Below are positions 47,901-60,913 of a stretch of DNA of 64,000 nt, in pieces. The notes beneath the pieces are model-generated. The model was given only the letters and a program-made list of their open reading frames with translations, had not been told where the DNA came from and made no database searches. Position 1 is the stretch's first letter; each line of letters starts with the position of its first letter. Source of the stretch: Ooceraea biroi (lineage: Eukaryota; Arthropoda; Insecta; Hymenoptera; Formicidae); the NCBI RefSeq assembly GCF_003672135.1, contig NC_039506.1, forward strand, positions 5,208,001 through 5,272,000, written 5' to 3'. Position numbers and translations under genes: made by a program.

Positions 47901-50900
47901 GAAACGCGGAAAAACTCGTTCCTCTAACGAATGATCAAATTTTTTGTACCCTCTGCGATCGTTTCCGCAGCTGAGGGGAAATCGCGACTTTCCTTGGGAC
48001 TAAAGCTTCCGCAAGAGTTATCGCTCGCGATCTCGATAGAGATTTTCTAGCAGCGGTTAATTTGCTATACGTATACAATACGTATTTTCATGGTACTTAT
48101 ACATTTTTTAAATATAATATATGAAAAATCTTAATGTTTTAGAAACATTATAATTAGCTATTTATAATTAACTATGTAATTAATAAATACTATAACGTAG
48201 TTTTGAAAAAACTAAAATAAGGTATTCGCTGAAAACACTATTATTTCCTGTTCTTAGTAACAATTTAGTATGCCAATTAAGTTTTTGATAAATTGTGAGA
48301 TTTCGGAGAATGACGTGTCAGATAAAAATTATTCTCATTTTATAAGAGAGATAACAACTCAAGGTAACTGCCCAAGTCATTAAAAAAATGATTCATCCTC
48401 CGAAACGAAAGTTTTATCTTTGCAAGAACGTTCAAATTTCATTTTTCTGCAAAGATTGATACATCTTTGTGATCACGAAATTCTCGCGGTGATGAGCATC
48501 TTATAACAATGCGAGCCAAAGTACATGAGTGACTCAACCTTTTGCCACACTTGTGTGACTCAGGCCACTTTCACAATTACCATTATTACGGACAGAATCG
48601 ACGATCGAGCTATTTATATCGGACGCTATCGCGCACTGCCATTGAAAAATTTCTGAGCTTCCTCGAAGTTGACACATCATTATTATTCAGTGTAAGATGC
48701 ATTGTTAGTCATGAAATGTTTATTATTAATGTTGTCGTGATTTTCCGATACAGAGTACTACGCCGATAAATCGTTACATAATTGAACGCTATCGGAATTC
48801 TGAGAAAAATATCAGGCGAGAACAAACTTAACGCAATTTTTTATAGATCGCTTTTTCTTCATTTTTTTATTGCTAATTGTATAGCTATCCTGTTGACATT
48901 TGTCTCAATCCCTAATCATCCTATCAGCTGTCACAAGCAATAGCTAAGCTATTCTTTCAGGTGCTGCAATCGTGATATTGTTCTTTCTTTCTAATATTTC
49001 AGACATAATGTTTTTCTGGAAAGGACAATGATGATAATTAATCAATAACGTGCTTTCTTGAGTGAACTTTTTAGTTGACTTACGAGAAGCAACATAGTAA
49101 TGTTGTGATGATTAAACAACATTAAACTTACATTTATTTAACATTTTTAATGTAATAGTATTAATAAAATTTTCCATTGTTTTCTATTGACATCAACAAA
49201 TACTTAAAAATTAGATACTTCTTTGCATCGCGATATTCTCCGCTTAGGTAGTTGACTAATAACGAAATTAATAGTCAATTTGTACGGCGAAGTTGCGTGA
49301 TCGGCCCGCCGCGTTAAAAGCTTGCTCGCGCTCCGCGATGCGTGCACAAGCGTGCTTACGAGCATTAGTCAATGCACGATTTTGCAAACTGGTTCCTCGA
49401 TAGAGCGAACGGGTTTGCTACATCACGCATACATTTCCCGACGATTTTTTTCGCCGGTGCAAAGTGTGCCGCAAAAAAAGGAGCGGCGCCTGTGACGGAT
49501 AATGCGAAAACCGATCGCGTATGTCGAAAGCGCTTACTTTCCGTTTCTTTCCGCTCACGTTTGCCCGTTCGATCGAAACGGGATAACGAAATTAATGACG
49601 CACCCAGATATATTTTGCCGGTCTTTTAATGATTACGTGTGACATCACAGTTGAATTATGCCGTTTCTTGGAATTGCACATATGACAAATATAAAAATAT
49701 CACGAATCGGAGAAAACTTGTTCGTGAAGAAATATAAAAAAAAGTTTAGGATATTGGCGCACGTGGTTGAATATATAATTATAATATTATTGATGATATT
49801 ATTGATTCGTTTATTTATAATTTTTATATTCACGATTTAATTTTGCTGTAAAGAATACGCGGGCGAATATTCAAAATACTGTTAAAAATACGTTCGAATA
49901 ACGATATAAAATAATTAATGCAAGAACACTTGTATATAAACAATATTAAAAAAACTTGGTATATAAAGTAGAAGCTAGCTATTTTTTTACTAAAAACTGT
50001 CTCTACCGTCATTAAAAAAACTTATTACTGACATTTCTGCTGAATTATATTTTTGTTATTGTAATGGATAGAATACCAAGAAGGATCACATCCGGGTTTC
50101 CAAAGAGCGATTCTGGATATTTTTATCAGGATTCTGGGGAATGTTGCAACCGAATGTAATAACACGCGGTAAATCAGGTATGCTGGAAGCGGCGTTGTTG
50201 CAACTTTCTCCGTTTTGGCACTCACCGTGCTTGATTTCAATCGCGGATCTTTTAACATTAATTAAAAGCGTTATTTAAAAGACTAATGAAGACATTAATG
50301 GTCGAGTTATGAACGCATAATCTTTCGAATCATGTTTTTACGATTATCACGTTTTGTAATGTGGAGCGTTAGGCAAAATTTCACTTCCCGTAATAAACAC
50401 GAAAAGAAACTCGTAATATTTTTTTATTTATAATTTATATATTTATATATAGCGGAGATAATTTATGATATCAAACTAAACGAGTGAAACGTGACAGGAA
50501 AATAATTATTTTCGCTGATACTTTGACGTAGCAGGGGAGTCTGTGTATCCCCAATCGTGTGCAAATGATTTTTGAGCAAACAGAGTCGGAAAGAAACGGA
50601 AGGACAGATGAGCATACGCCGGCGCTTACTTCCATCGTGTGTACAAACTACGCGCACGTGACACAATGTGCTCAACTCTGAATAGTTATTCTCGGAACAA
50701 GGATGACTCCGTTGGACCCGCGTAAGCGCAAAAAGAACGCAGAAGAACGACCGTAACGGTGAGACAACGATGGGGGATGGTGATGCGTGGTGATGCTAGA
50801 AGATGAGGCTGCTCAGCGATCGGCAGGATCCCACGAATCGATAAACTATTTCAGCGAAACGCGAATGCGCCCAGCATCCACGCCCGTTTTGCAACGGCCA

Positions 50901-52273
50901 TTCGCGCCGTTGCCGCGCACACACACATACGTGCGCACACGTAGTGGCACAATTATTGTAATTGCGTCTCATGCATAGGTAATGTTATTTACTTCACATG
51001 CTCCTCCTCTCACGGATACGTAGCCGATTATAATGAAGATCGTTTTGCAACGCTCGTAATCTTCCGATCTCTTCGGCCGTGCTGCAGCGGCACCGTTTCA
51101 ATACGCGGGCACTCAAGGTAACCGCGTACTACACGTTCACTATTTTTGCAGTTTCATTCTCATGGCGCTATCCGGCGTGTGTCCCCCGTTTCCTGCTTTC
51201 GGCTTCTGTAAAACGCGACATCACGGATTACATAATGGGAACATCCGCTGCACGCGATCTCGATATCAGCTTGATTCTAGCATCATTTTTGATTTTTTGT
51301 ACTGTGACGTTTCTTATCGCATGCCCCTTGCTATCATTTCTATCCATGTATTCTCTGTATTAGTAATATAAATTGCAAAAATAGTTTACGTCGATGGTGT
51401 ATCAAGTTAAGGATTAATTATGGTATGTACAATGCGTTATATTATGCATTAAACGAAACATGATTCGGAGATAGTCTAATATTTATTGGAACGTTTGGTA
51501 ATATTCCGAATGAGCCTCGGAGCCGGTGCGGATGCACACATGGCTCAACGACGAGATGTTTTCATCTGCAGGCATGCTTTATTTCGGATGATTCGGCCGG
51601 GGGAAAACACATTCGACATCAGCACTCCACGGGCATTTCGGAAACTTGAATGGACGCCAAAATCCGCGCGCTAAAATAGGCATCGAAAGATAACATTTTT
51701 TTTCTCGTGCGTAGACGGAAACGAGAATATCGCTATTTATAAACGTCAAACATTCTTTGCGCCTAATCGTTCCTCGAGAGTCCCTTCCCTTCTTGCATGC
51801 TCGAATCGTGTACTTCACGATGATTTTCAGTAATCTTCGGCTCTCCATTAGTTTTGAGTATTCCTGATGTTAAGAAAGTAAAAAGCGCCGTAATTGTTTC
51901 TATCCGGCAAGACTGCAGTGTGATAATTAGTTTAATCGTAGTAAAAGCTGTAATATCGCGCCAGTGAAAGTGAGCCCGAAAAGCGTTCGGCAACGGAAGA
52001 ATCCACATCTAGCAAATAAATGCTAATATCTGTAGTAGCAGCTAGCTCGTGATTAGCACCGTTCAAGTGCGGTGCACACTTTGGCTGCCAAGCAGTTATC
52101 TTTCATTATAACCACCGTGATTTTTCTGAAACCGGTCTACCGACTCAAGCATGAACATCTTACGCATAGGACTCTCACTATCACCTTGAAAACCTTGTCG
52201 TTTCATCTTGAGAAACGATAAGATGACAGCGTAAATACATTGCTCTTGCAAGCATTGAGTGAAAGTTTGTATC
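44981..52273. other. non-coding, no gene recognised
   Basis: AT-rich with CpG-rich patches at 46450-47060, 47600-47960 and 49290-49620. No convincing exon, RNA gene or transposon end was seen. Confidence 0.45.
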
Positions 52274-52341
52274 ATAACATACATGTAATAAATTAACATA
52301 TTTTAAAATAACATACATGTAATAAATTGACATATTTTAAT
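52274..52341. repeat. tandem duplication, 34-bp unit, two copies
   Basis: ATAACATACATGTAATAAAT begins both units (52274 and 52308); the copies differ at one or two positions. Confidence 0.92.
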
Positions 52342-53274
52342 GTATCGTTAATCATTATTAAGACAACATGAAGAAAACTTATTGTAATTATAATTAGTAA
52401 AAGAAAAGTCCTTATAAGTCCTTATAATCAACGAACTAATACGATTAGCATTGTTGTCGGTACTTTTTAAAGAATTATTGCATAATTTCTTAATTATTTT
52501 ATGAGATTAAGCGAATCAATGCGAAAGAGAATCATGAAAAGTGGCACGTTGAGAACACTGCTTGATCAGAGAGAAGTCACGAACGCAAAAAGGAAGGCGA
52601 TGTGAGGTAAAAGAGTTTTGTTTGGGTAGGAAAAGAACAAAAAATGGAATGGCTCCAGAAGCCGTGGAGCCCGAGCACGTTCGGTTCTTTGTTGAGGGTT
52701 CGGCCATAAGTTTGTGCAGTAATTACGAGATGGAAATTTTTGGAAGTGAACCCTTAAAAAAAAGAAGTTAACAGCAACGCAAATTTGCGTTTTAGCGTGC
52801 AGTGGTAGAGAACAGCCCGGAAATAATATCTAAATGCATTTTATATTATAGTTTCATTATCATTATTATATTTATATAAAAAGTTGATTTAATAAAATAT
52901 TTCCTACAAATCAAATGACTGTTCCTAACATTTTACGTTTTACCGGAAATAAGAGAACCTAAATGACTATCATCTGTGACTAATGGAGTCTCAGTAATTA
53001 TTCTTGTATCACGTGTGAAAAGACAAACTGAAACAAAACGACAAGTGGGAGCCACTTGATGGCGGCTTCGAGACTCAATAAATGCCTTCTCTGACAATCG
53101 AAGCCTGTTCTTAATGAGCAAGAAAGGACCCTCTGAGTACGTTTTCGGTGTCTGCTTCGTATCATGTATTTCTGCCGATTAAAGGGAAAAGCAGAGGACA
53201 TCCTCGAAGAGACGAGGCGTGATGAGGAAAACTCGGGTACTCGATCGTTATTTCTAGCGCGCGGGATACCCAAG

Positions 53275-53512
53275 TAGTCGGGTCTGACAGGTCGGGATGG
53301 TTTCTGACCTGCTAAAACAAACCCCGGACCTATCTCGGACCGGTTTTTATCCTAGTCCCTCGCTCTGGAGCCCAGCATGCTCTAAAACGAGTGGATACCC
53401 CACTGTGTTGTCTTAGTCTCCGGCTAGGCTGGCCCTTGAGCGGATATGTGACGCCGTAGCACGAGTTTACGCTAAAGAACCTCCATTCTGAGAGTACGGC
53501 TAGATGCCTACA
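53275..53512. other. compositionally distinct structured block, nature unknown
   Basis: About 240 bases without the CpG richness or AT richness of the surroundings. It contains inverted repeats such as CAGGTC...GACCTG at its left end, and repeated GGACC and AGTCTC/AGTCCC motifs. No open frame or transposon end. It could be a piece of a retroposon or an RNA-coding segment. Confidence 0.3.
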
Positions 53513-54910
53513 TTATTTGACTGGCAATTTTCAAAAGGTCGCTTGCGAAATGGAGCCGAGCCTTCCTTCTCGACCGATTTCTCGATGCTTTCGTAGCATC
53601 GTATATTAGCCTTGGCTGTAACACGGTTTTCAGTTACGAGAAACGTTCGAAAACTGAATCTACGGATCTCTGACCTGCTTCTGGAAGGATTGAATGACGA
53701 GATTTGAGTGTAGCGGATATTAAACGTCATTATGTCTCCGTCACTTCATGCGCGCGCGTACAAGAGTAGCGTACAAAATCATTATTAAAGCTGATCGCAA
53801 ATATCACTCGCAATTTTCAAGTAGAAAGTAGGCGCGTAATGTGGCGGAGACGATGTGCGAGTGCTGAGAGTCCTCTAAAATTCTCGATGCAATACCCCGC
53901 GGTAATTTAATCGTGACGCTCATATTAACTCCGCCACCTAGACCTTCGCCCGTATGTTTTGACATTCCATAAACAGGCCAGTGGTCACGAGCAAACTTAA
54001 TAACGTGAGCCAATCCGTCGAGCCCCGTCATGCGGCTCACGTACGAAACCACGTACAAATATTTTTCATTGAGTAATCGGTACGTCATGATTACATGAAT
54101 GTATAATTATCCGACGCTTGTTTGAACTCGAGGAGATGCCTATCGATCATGTAAATGCCGATGTCGTTAATAGAAGTACAAAAAGCGAGATTTTACGCAA
54201 CGCAATGCTGCTTTACGTCGACAATGCTTCAACATCAAAAATTACAAAACAATTACAAAAATTACGTCACATATATAATAAAAAGATAGTCGTTAAGGAT
54301 AAATTAATAATAACTAATACTTTTATTCTGATTTCTCTAAAACATTACAGTCGCAATACATGTGTTTATTCTCTGTACGGGACACCCGAGGCAAAATCAC
54401 CCAAAGCGATTGCCCGAGATGAGACCAATTTGCGTCTTACTTTGTTCATGTACCGTGTTTTAATGCAATCCTGAAGATCGAAAATAGTGGCATATATCAG
54501 CACGAGCATGAAAATAAACGACATCCACATCCAGCGGCGAAGTTGCATTTTACAACTACGTTACACGCGATGAAACGCGTGCAGCGCACGAAACGGCTGC
54601 TTCGAGCGGACGCTCGTTCGTGTTCGATTGTAATAAGCAGTGGATGCATCGCGCGCACGGATGTTTTATGTATCCCCCGAAACAAAAGATTACATAAATT
54701 TTTTATTGTGCGTATCGAAGGGAAATTAATGCCGCATTAATACTACATGAGGCCGGCCAGACCGTAAGCAAATTCGAAACGGCTCGCCCGCTCGTTCGAT
54801 ATTCATGTCGCGTATTATCGCGCGTACGAAATATTCGCCGAAGTATCGTACGTCCTACGCTGCGAGTGTCTGCAGTAACTCATCCCGATATCACCGATCG
54901 TGTCGTTGTA

Positions 54911-55038
54911 TTGGCTTGACCGGAAAGTCCATGCCGAATCTTTTTTAACAAAATTCAAGTACGAAACTTTGTATTAAGATAAATTCAGCGTTTGATTTTT
55001 ACGAAAACAAATCCGCACGGACTTTCTGGTCAACTCAA
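54911..55038. mobile_element. 128-bp mariner-type MITE
   Basis: Flanked by TA (54909-54910 and 55039-55040). About 30-bp terminal inverted repeats read TTGGCTTGACCGGAAAGTCC on the left and, as reverse complement, TTGAGTTGACCAGAAAGTCC on the right, both continuing into a TGC-GATT stretch. Roughly three quarters of positions match. The GACC-GAAAGTCC-TGCGGAT ends resemble those of mariner elements, but they differ from the intact mariner at 17849, so a different family is involved. No coding capacity. Confidence 0.8.
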
Positions 55039-55040
55039 TA

Positions 55041-58000
55041 GTTATACATTACATTGATCGCGAAACATTTCTTCAATGTATTCGATATTTTTCAGAACTG
55101 CCATACAGAGTTTCGTAATTAACTTATTCATCCTTGCATCAAATTTTGGGCCTTAAATCGAAATCGCATCGAGTTTATTCTCCAACAAACGGATTTATAT
55201 TGCTGCAAAATATTGAGAGAGATATTAATAAAGAAATATTTGCTTCATTTAAGAACGATGGTATTAAAGCTATGTAATCTTGAAAAATATAAGTCGAACA
55301 GGCGTTCAAGCGGAGTCAAATAAAATTAGACAGCACGCGAGGGAGCGTAGTGGCTCTTTCATTTTTAACGACCCCATGCCGAGCGGCAAGTGCAGGGCAC
55401 ACAGCCGCGCAGCCGAAAAAAAAGGGGAGGAGGAGAACGAGGGAGAAAGAGGGTCGTTCTTCTCTCTGTATGCGAGGAGCGATTCCTTTCTTCAAGGCGT
55501 GCCTCGAGCACGAGAAGCCGTTCACTTATCGCGTGGCTGTTTGGATTAAAGGTACACCTTAAAATCGTAGGAATACAAGAACCGGGGAAACGAGGTGAGA
55601 TTTTTCTGCTTCGCAGCTGTCGCAAGATTCGATTTAACATCACCTCAAGTCCGGAAATTCCACGAGAAATTAATGTTTTTTCGGACAAATTATCTTTCAC
55701 GCAACAGCATTAGTCATTGTTCTTCCCTCAAAGATAATTCAGAGACGCTGCTTCATCTTCGCAAACAATTGTTTTGCGCAAAGTGGATAATTGTTCCTTC
55801 CTCTGTTCTAGAGACTCGAATCGTCACACGGGGACACCGGACTGTTCCCAACGAATCAAGGGACCGTGTCACGTTTCATGGAAAACACGAATCATCGTTG
55901 AACCTCAGCACTCGTTCGTGATTACGGTTCGTAATACGAGAACTCGGCTCAACTGGTGCAGCTATCAGTTTGCGCCGCAAACCCGGGGTGCACGAGGGAC
56001 ACAGGGTGTCGGACGGGATACAAAACATTTGTGTGCCCTGGCGAGGGTGTGCCGGAGATGTTTGTCCGACGAAAATATAAAGATCTCTTCGTAGCCGCAA
56101 AGGAAACCTGTCATTAGCTGGTTCGCGGCGCTTTTCTCGCGAAACATGCGGTTTCCGCAACGGTGCAACCTTGAGCCTCGAAAGAGCGAGGAAGAGAGAA
56201 AGAGAGAGAGAATGTATAATTTCGAATCTCGGTGGAAGCAGCGATCGACTAGGAAAACAAACGCGACTGTTAGATGTTTTCCACGGATTATCCGTGAACG
56301 GATTTTGCGGAATCCGTGCTTGCAAACAGTTAACATTGGCTTTATTGCGAATTCTACTTTACTAGCGTTTCCTAAAGATTTATCGATGGTATATATAGTC
56401 GTACTCACAATGTTACTTATAGACGATAAAGAGAAAGGCAGCGAAATTGTAAGAAGTTCACAGAGCTAACAATTTAAATAATGCAAATGTATAATTGAAA
56501 TATTAATCAATCATTGAATATGAATACGAATTTTTTGCTCGCCGACCGCAAATTACTGAGAAAGAAGGAAACTAACGCTAGGCTATAAGGAAGGTATTAT
56601 AATAACTGGCGTGATAATGATTTGAATCAACGTAAACGCCATTGTAAAGCATCAATTACTCGTTTAACGCATGTCTGAGTGATTACCGTTCTTTTAGCAA
56701 CCAGTATCGCAACTGTGAATTTATAAGACGAAAGATGGAGGCAAGGAGAAGAAAATCTTTTCCGATTCATTCGAAATTTACCAGTGAATTACCATCACGT
56801 GTTACAATAACGATCCGTTAGCTGACCGTTATGGTCTCGCGTTCGTTTACGGAGAGAATTCTTCTAGTCGACTGTTCTTCCTAAATAGTGCACCTTGCAT
56901 CTCTGACCCTCTTTTGACGTCCTCACGACCGGACAAATCAGGTAACGGTATTGCTCCATCAGAAACGGCGCCATTAAAGGAACGTACAAAGCTTTCAAGA
57001 GATCTCGCCTTACGGAACCCGTAAATTTTTCACGAGGATGATCAAACTGCTTACAGGAAAGATACTCTGAAAAATGAGAGAAGCTTGGTTCGATTCTGTT
57101 TTCAAAGAACGCCTTGATAATTTCGAAATTTGTTTCTTTAGTGGGCCGAGAATATCTCTCTCATTCTTTTCCTTTTTAATTTTTTGCAAATTAAGTCGCG
57201 AATATGTATGTAATGTAAACGAAGATCAGTCGATCGTTTTTGCTTCTGGGGTTTTCTCTAGTTTGCAAACAATGATAATACATGCGCGCGTTTCTGCTTG
57301 TATCCGTTGAAAAATAAATATCGCGAAGTATCGGGAAGCATGCGAAGTCACGTTTCGATATTTTCACGGCCGAGCGTGAGCGATAAAAGCAAGTTTCTTT
57401 TATCATCCGCATCTGCATTCACGTGTCGATGATGGCACGAGAAACGTGATCGACGTGGTCGAGCAGTGTCCCCTTCTCTTCTTCAGAATATTATATTTTT
57501 TACTATACTGTTTTTAGTTTCCTGCAATAAATATAAAAAGAACTATGAATCTGAAAAACACGTTCTATATACGAGAAGCGTTTCTGTATATTATTTATTT
57601 TAGAGTTATAGATTCATTGTAAATGCATTGAAGAAAAACAATCTTGGAAAAGAATCTTGTAACTGAATTTACGAGCTTGCTTATTTGTAAATGTATGTTG
57701 AGGAGTTGTCTCTGATTATCTTACGTTTTACAATTCCAATAATATGCAATTAATGTTTAGATTAAATGCAAATTTTAACTAGGATCGCTTACGGAGATCA
57801 AGCAGTAAAAAACCAAGTCGTACGGCCACGTTTCTTATAATAGGTTTATAATAAAAAACGACTTATGAAACTAAATTATTTTTTTTGCAATTGCTATAGC
57901 AATAGCTGATGCAAAGGATTTCATTATTTTTATCTTGTACGTGCTTCCAGGCTCGACATAAAAAAGATTATCTTCAACCGGCTTGTGTTTTTTTAAGTTC

Positions 58001-60862
58001 AGACGGTGTGAACGAGTTGGGCAACCGGCACCATCAAAAATTCATAAGCACACGATTTTACGAGCGCGTCGATTGGCTCGCGGCTGATTGTTAAAAAGTT
58101 CTAATGATTATTTTTTTACCTGCGTGCGCCGCTATGGAGAAAATATCGGTAAGGCTGTGCGAGAGAAATTCGATAGTTCCGACAGCGAATTCTGACGCGA
58201 AAAATACCGGAGGAGAAATTCACGTCGCTACGTATATTTGAATAAATCTTTACTTTGCAAAAAAGTGGAAAAAGGTGGGAATATGTCGCAATCCCCGGTT
58301 CGGCTCTCTCGCGCTCCCGGCCTACCCATTGAGCAAGGCATGGCAGGTCGTGCCGAGCCAAATGGCAATGGCTGACATTAAGTCCCGGAGTTTCGCCGCA
58401 GCGGGAAAAAAGGGAAGAACATCTCTCTCTTTTTCGAAAGTGTTTGCACGTGTGGCGAGAAGAACCAAAAGCGGGTGTATCAGGGAAATTTTTCGTGAGG
58501 GATATTAATTTTATGGATGCAGTCTTAAACTGTTACGATCACCATGACGTTTCTTAAATTTCATGAAAAATTGATGAGAATTTAGTAATATTTAATATTT
58601 TTTATGAAAATATACTAGATATGTCTTAATTCTGCTGCTCTTTCGAAATGTCAATGATTACACTAATGAACACACACTTTAAACACAAAAGTTATTAATG
58701 TGCAATTAAATGCATTCGTATCAACGATTTACAGTGCTATGCAATCTATATTGTCATTTCCATTTCCAAGGGACAATCAACTTGTAAAAAAGTTTTTGTC
58801 TTATCGACTTCCTGCGTATTCATAATTTTATGCGTGCATATGACTATCCTATCAATTATTCAATGCGGGTAAGTGAAAAATGGAGAAAGAAAATTAACAT
58901 TTTCCAATTTTATTAACATAAATTATAATATCGCTTATGTATCGAGGTCACACTGATTCTATTTCAGTTACACATATATAATCATAACTGTCGCTGCTGA
59001 ATTGTTTCTATAATTGCTACGCAAGCCTGTTACTGGGCACGAACGTGCGTGTATGACTCTTAACGGAAAGCACAAATTTGGGAAATCATGAAAATTTCCG
59101 TGATCATAAATCATCGTGACAGGAAACATGCGATGGTCACAGATTGCGGTCGCTCGATGCGTATTTAATTACCATAGAAAGCCTCGAATATCTTATCACA
59201 CGAAAAAAATGGCTGTACAAATTGAACATCCGAAGATAAATAACGATCAATAATGCCTACGATCGCAAGTCCGAATCCGTTAAGCACTGTCGATTGACTC
59301 TGTCAACTGAATTCCACGAGAAGATTACCGGACAAGCTGTAATATTTGCTGTTCGATAAAGCGACGAGAATTCCATACGCGGATGCGAAGCCACACAAAG
59401 GAAAATAAGGCTGCCGGTAATATATAAAATAATATTTATTCACTGACAAAATATCCGTTGTCCTTCGAAGAAGCATTTCCGTCCGACTTTACTGCATCCT
59501 CTCTGAAAATCTCCCCTGCAAGTCGCGTATCACGGGAGCGTGAAAACGATTAGTGTCCAAAGACGGAACAATGCGGCGGCCATTATTTTTGAGAAATCGA
59601 ACGAGAACTGATCCTGCGGCTTCAGATAATACGGCCGTTATTTTTATCGCGGGAATTATTGGACGCGGGGGAAGCCTCGGCGTTTCTCTCTCATTCGTCA
59701 TAATCTCAGCGGTGCCCGCCTTCGGCAATTTCTCATCTCGAATAATGCATCGGTTTCCAAGGTCACGCGCGAGCCTCCGCGCCACAGTCCAGCGCAGAAT
59801 TTTGCTCCTGCGAGCGCGTCGAGGCACCGCTCTGTCCTCTTTGTAATTCACGTGATTTAATTTGCTAGCTTGCCAGTCATCCCGTCCCTATTAATTTGCG
59901 GGGGACATCGTTTTCATCACGTGACGACGTGGTTGTGCGTTTATTTGGTGCAGCCATGTCTCGACGCGCGCGTCAACGCCACTCAAGGATTTCCGGCGTT
60001 CGGTGCTCAACATCCGTGAATCCGTGCATCAAGCCGCGAGGCTAACTGCGAGCGCCAACTAATCGATCGATCCGGGCATTTGAGCCTCATGTCGGTATCC
60101 GAAATTGACTGACATGACCGCATCGCTCGCATCGGATGAATTACTTTTCGTGAATGTAGCTTTTTAGGAGCCAACTGTGTCGACAGTACGATTGTTCAGC
60201 GCCCGTTTATCTGCGACTATGCCCTCGCGATAACCTTCCGGATTCGAGATAAACCGGCCTTAACTGCATTTAACGAATTGTCCTTCGAAAGAGGCCTGCT
60301 GAGAATCATCAAGCCTGTTGTTGCATTTGAGAAGTAGTTTGTTGCAAATGTCTATACTTATCGTCGCGTACGAGTAATTAAATTAAATTAATTAGGAAGA
60401 GGAAAGGATATTGCAACAAGAGGAGACAGATCACCACCGAGATACCGGCGGCGCCATATTAGGCGCTTTTAATAAATCGGTCCCTCTCGGAGCGGTGCGA
60501 TCCCTCGGCAATCCGCACATTGAAATTGCAGTGCCATGTACGGCGCGGCGCGGTAATCAAGGCACACCGTGTATGTAAGGAAAACAGCGCGCACCGCGCG
60601 TGGAAGACCGCGGCATTAAGGTAAAACCCCACGCGAGCCGCCTCGGTCATGGTTGGTTAAGGTCCTTCGAAAATGGGTGAACAGGACACGAGCCGTAGCG
60701 CCTCGTTGTTATGTGAGAAAAAATAGGAGGATGGATAAATCGCGCACCGCCTCTCGTTACGTGTCTTTGCGCGAGCGAGCGAGGATAATTTCGTTCTGGC
60801 AAATACGCGCGCAATTAAAAATGGATATTTCAGAAATAAATGGAAATTTATTTCTTAAATGA
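55041..60862. other. non-coding, no gene recognised
   Basis: Mixed composition with CpG-rich patches at 55310-55620 and 59500-60660. A short + strand stretch at 55500-55555 reads ACLEHEKPFTYRVAVWIK between an acceptor-like TTTCTTCAAG and a donor-like AAAG|GTACAC, but nothing supports it further. Confidence 0.4.
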
Positions 60863-60864
60863 CT

Positions 60865-60912
<48 letters not shown>
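60863..60912. repeat. TA dinucleotide microsatellite
   Basis: About 22 TA units. It causes the Tyr-Ile run in an open frame on the opposite strand, which is not a gene. Confidence 0.95.

Positions 60913-60913
<1 letters not shown>

Noticed and set aside
47687..47974. 95-codon + strand frame
   Set aside because: It begins at a TTG, has an internal ATG but no motif or splice signal, and lies in a CpG-rich patch.
59489..59851. 120-codon minus-strand frame
   Set aside because: The opposite strand is open over the same span, and no domain or splice signal supports it.
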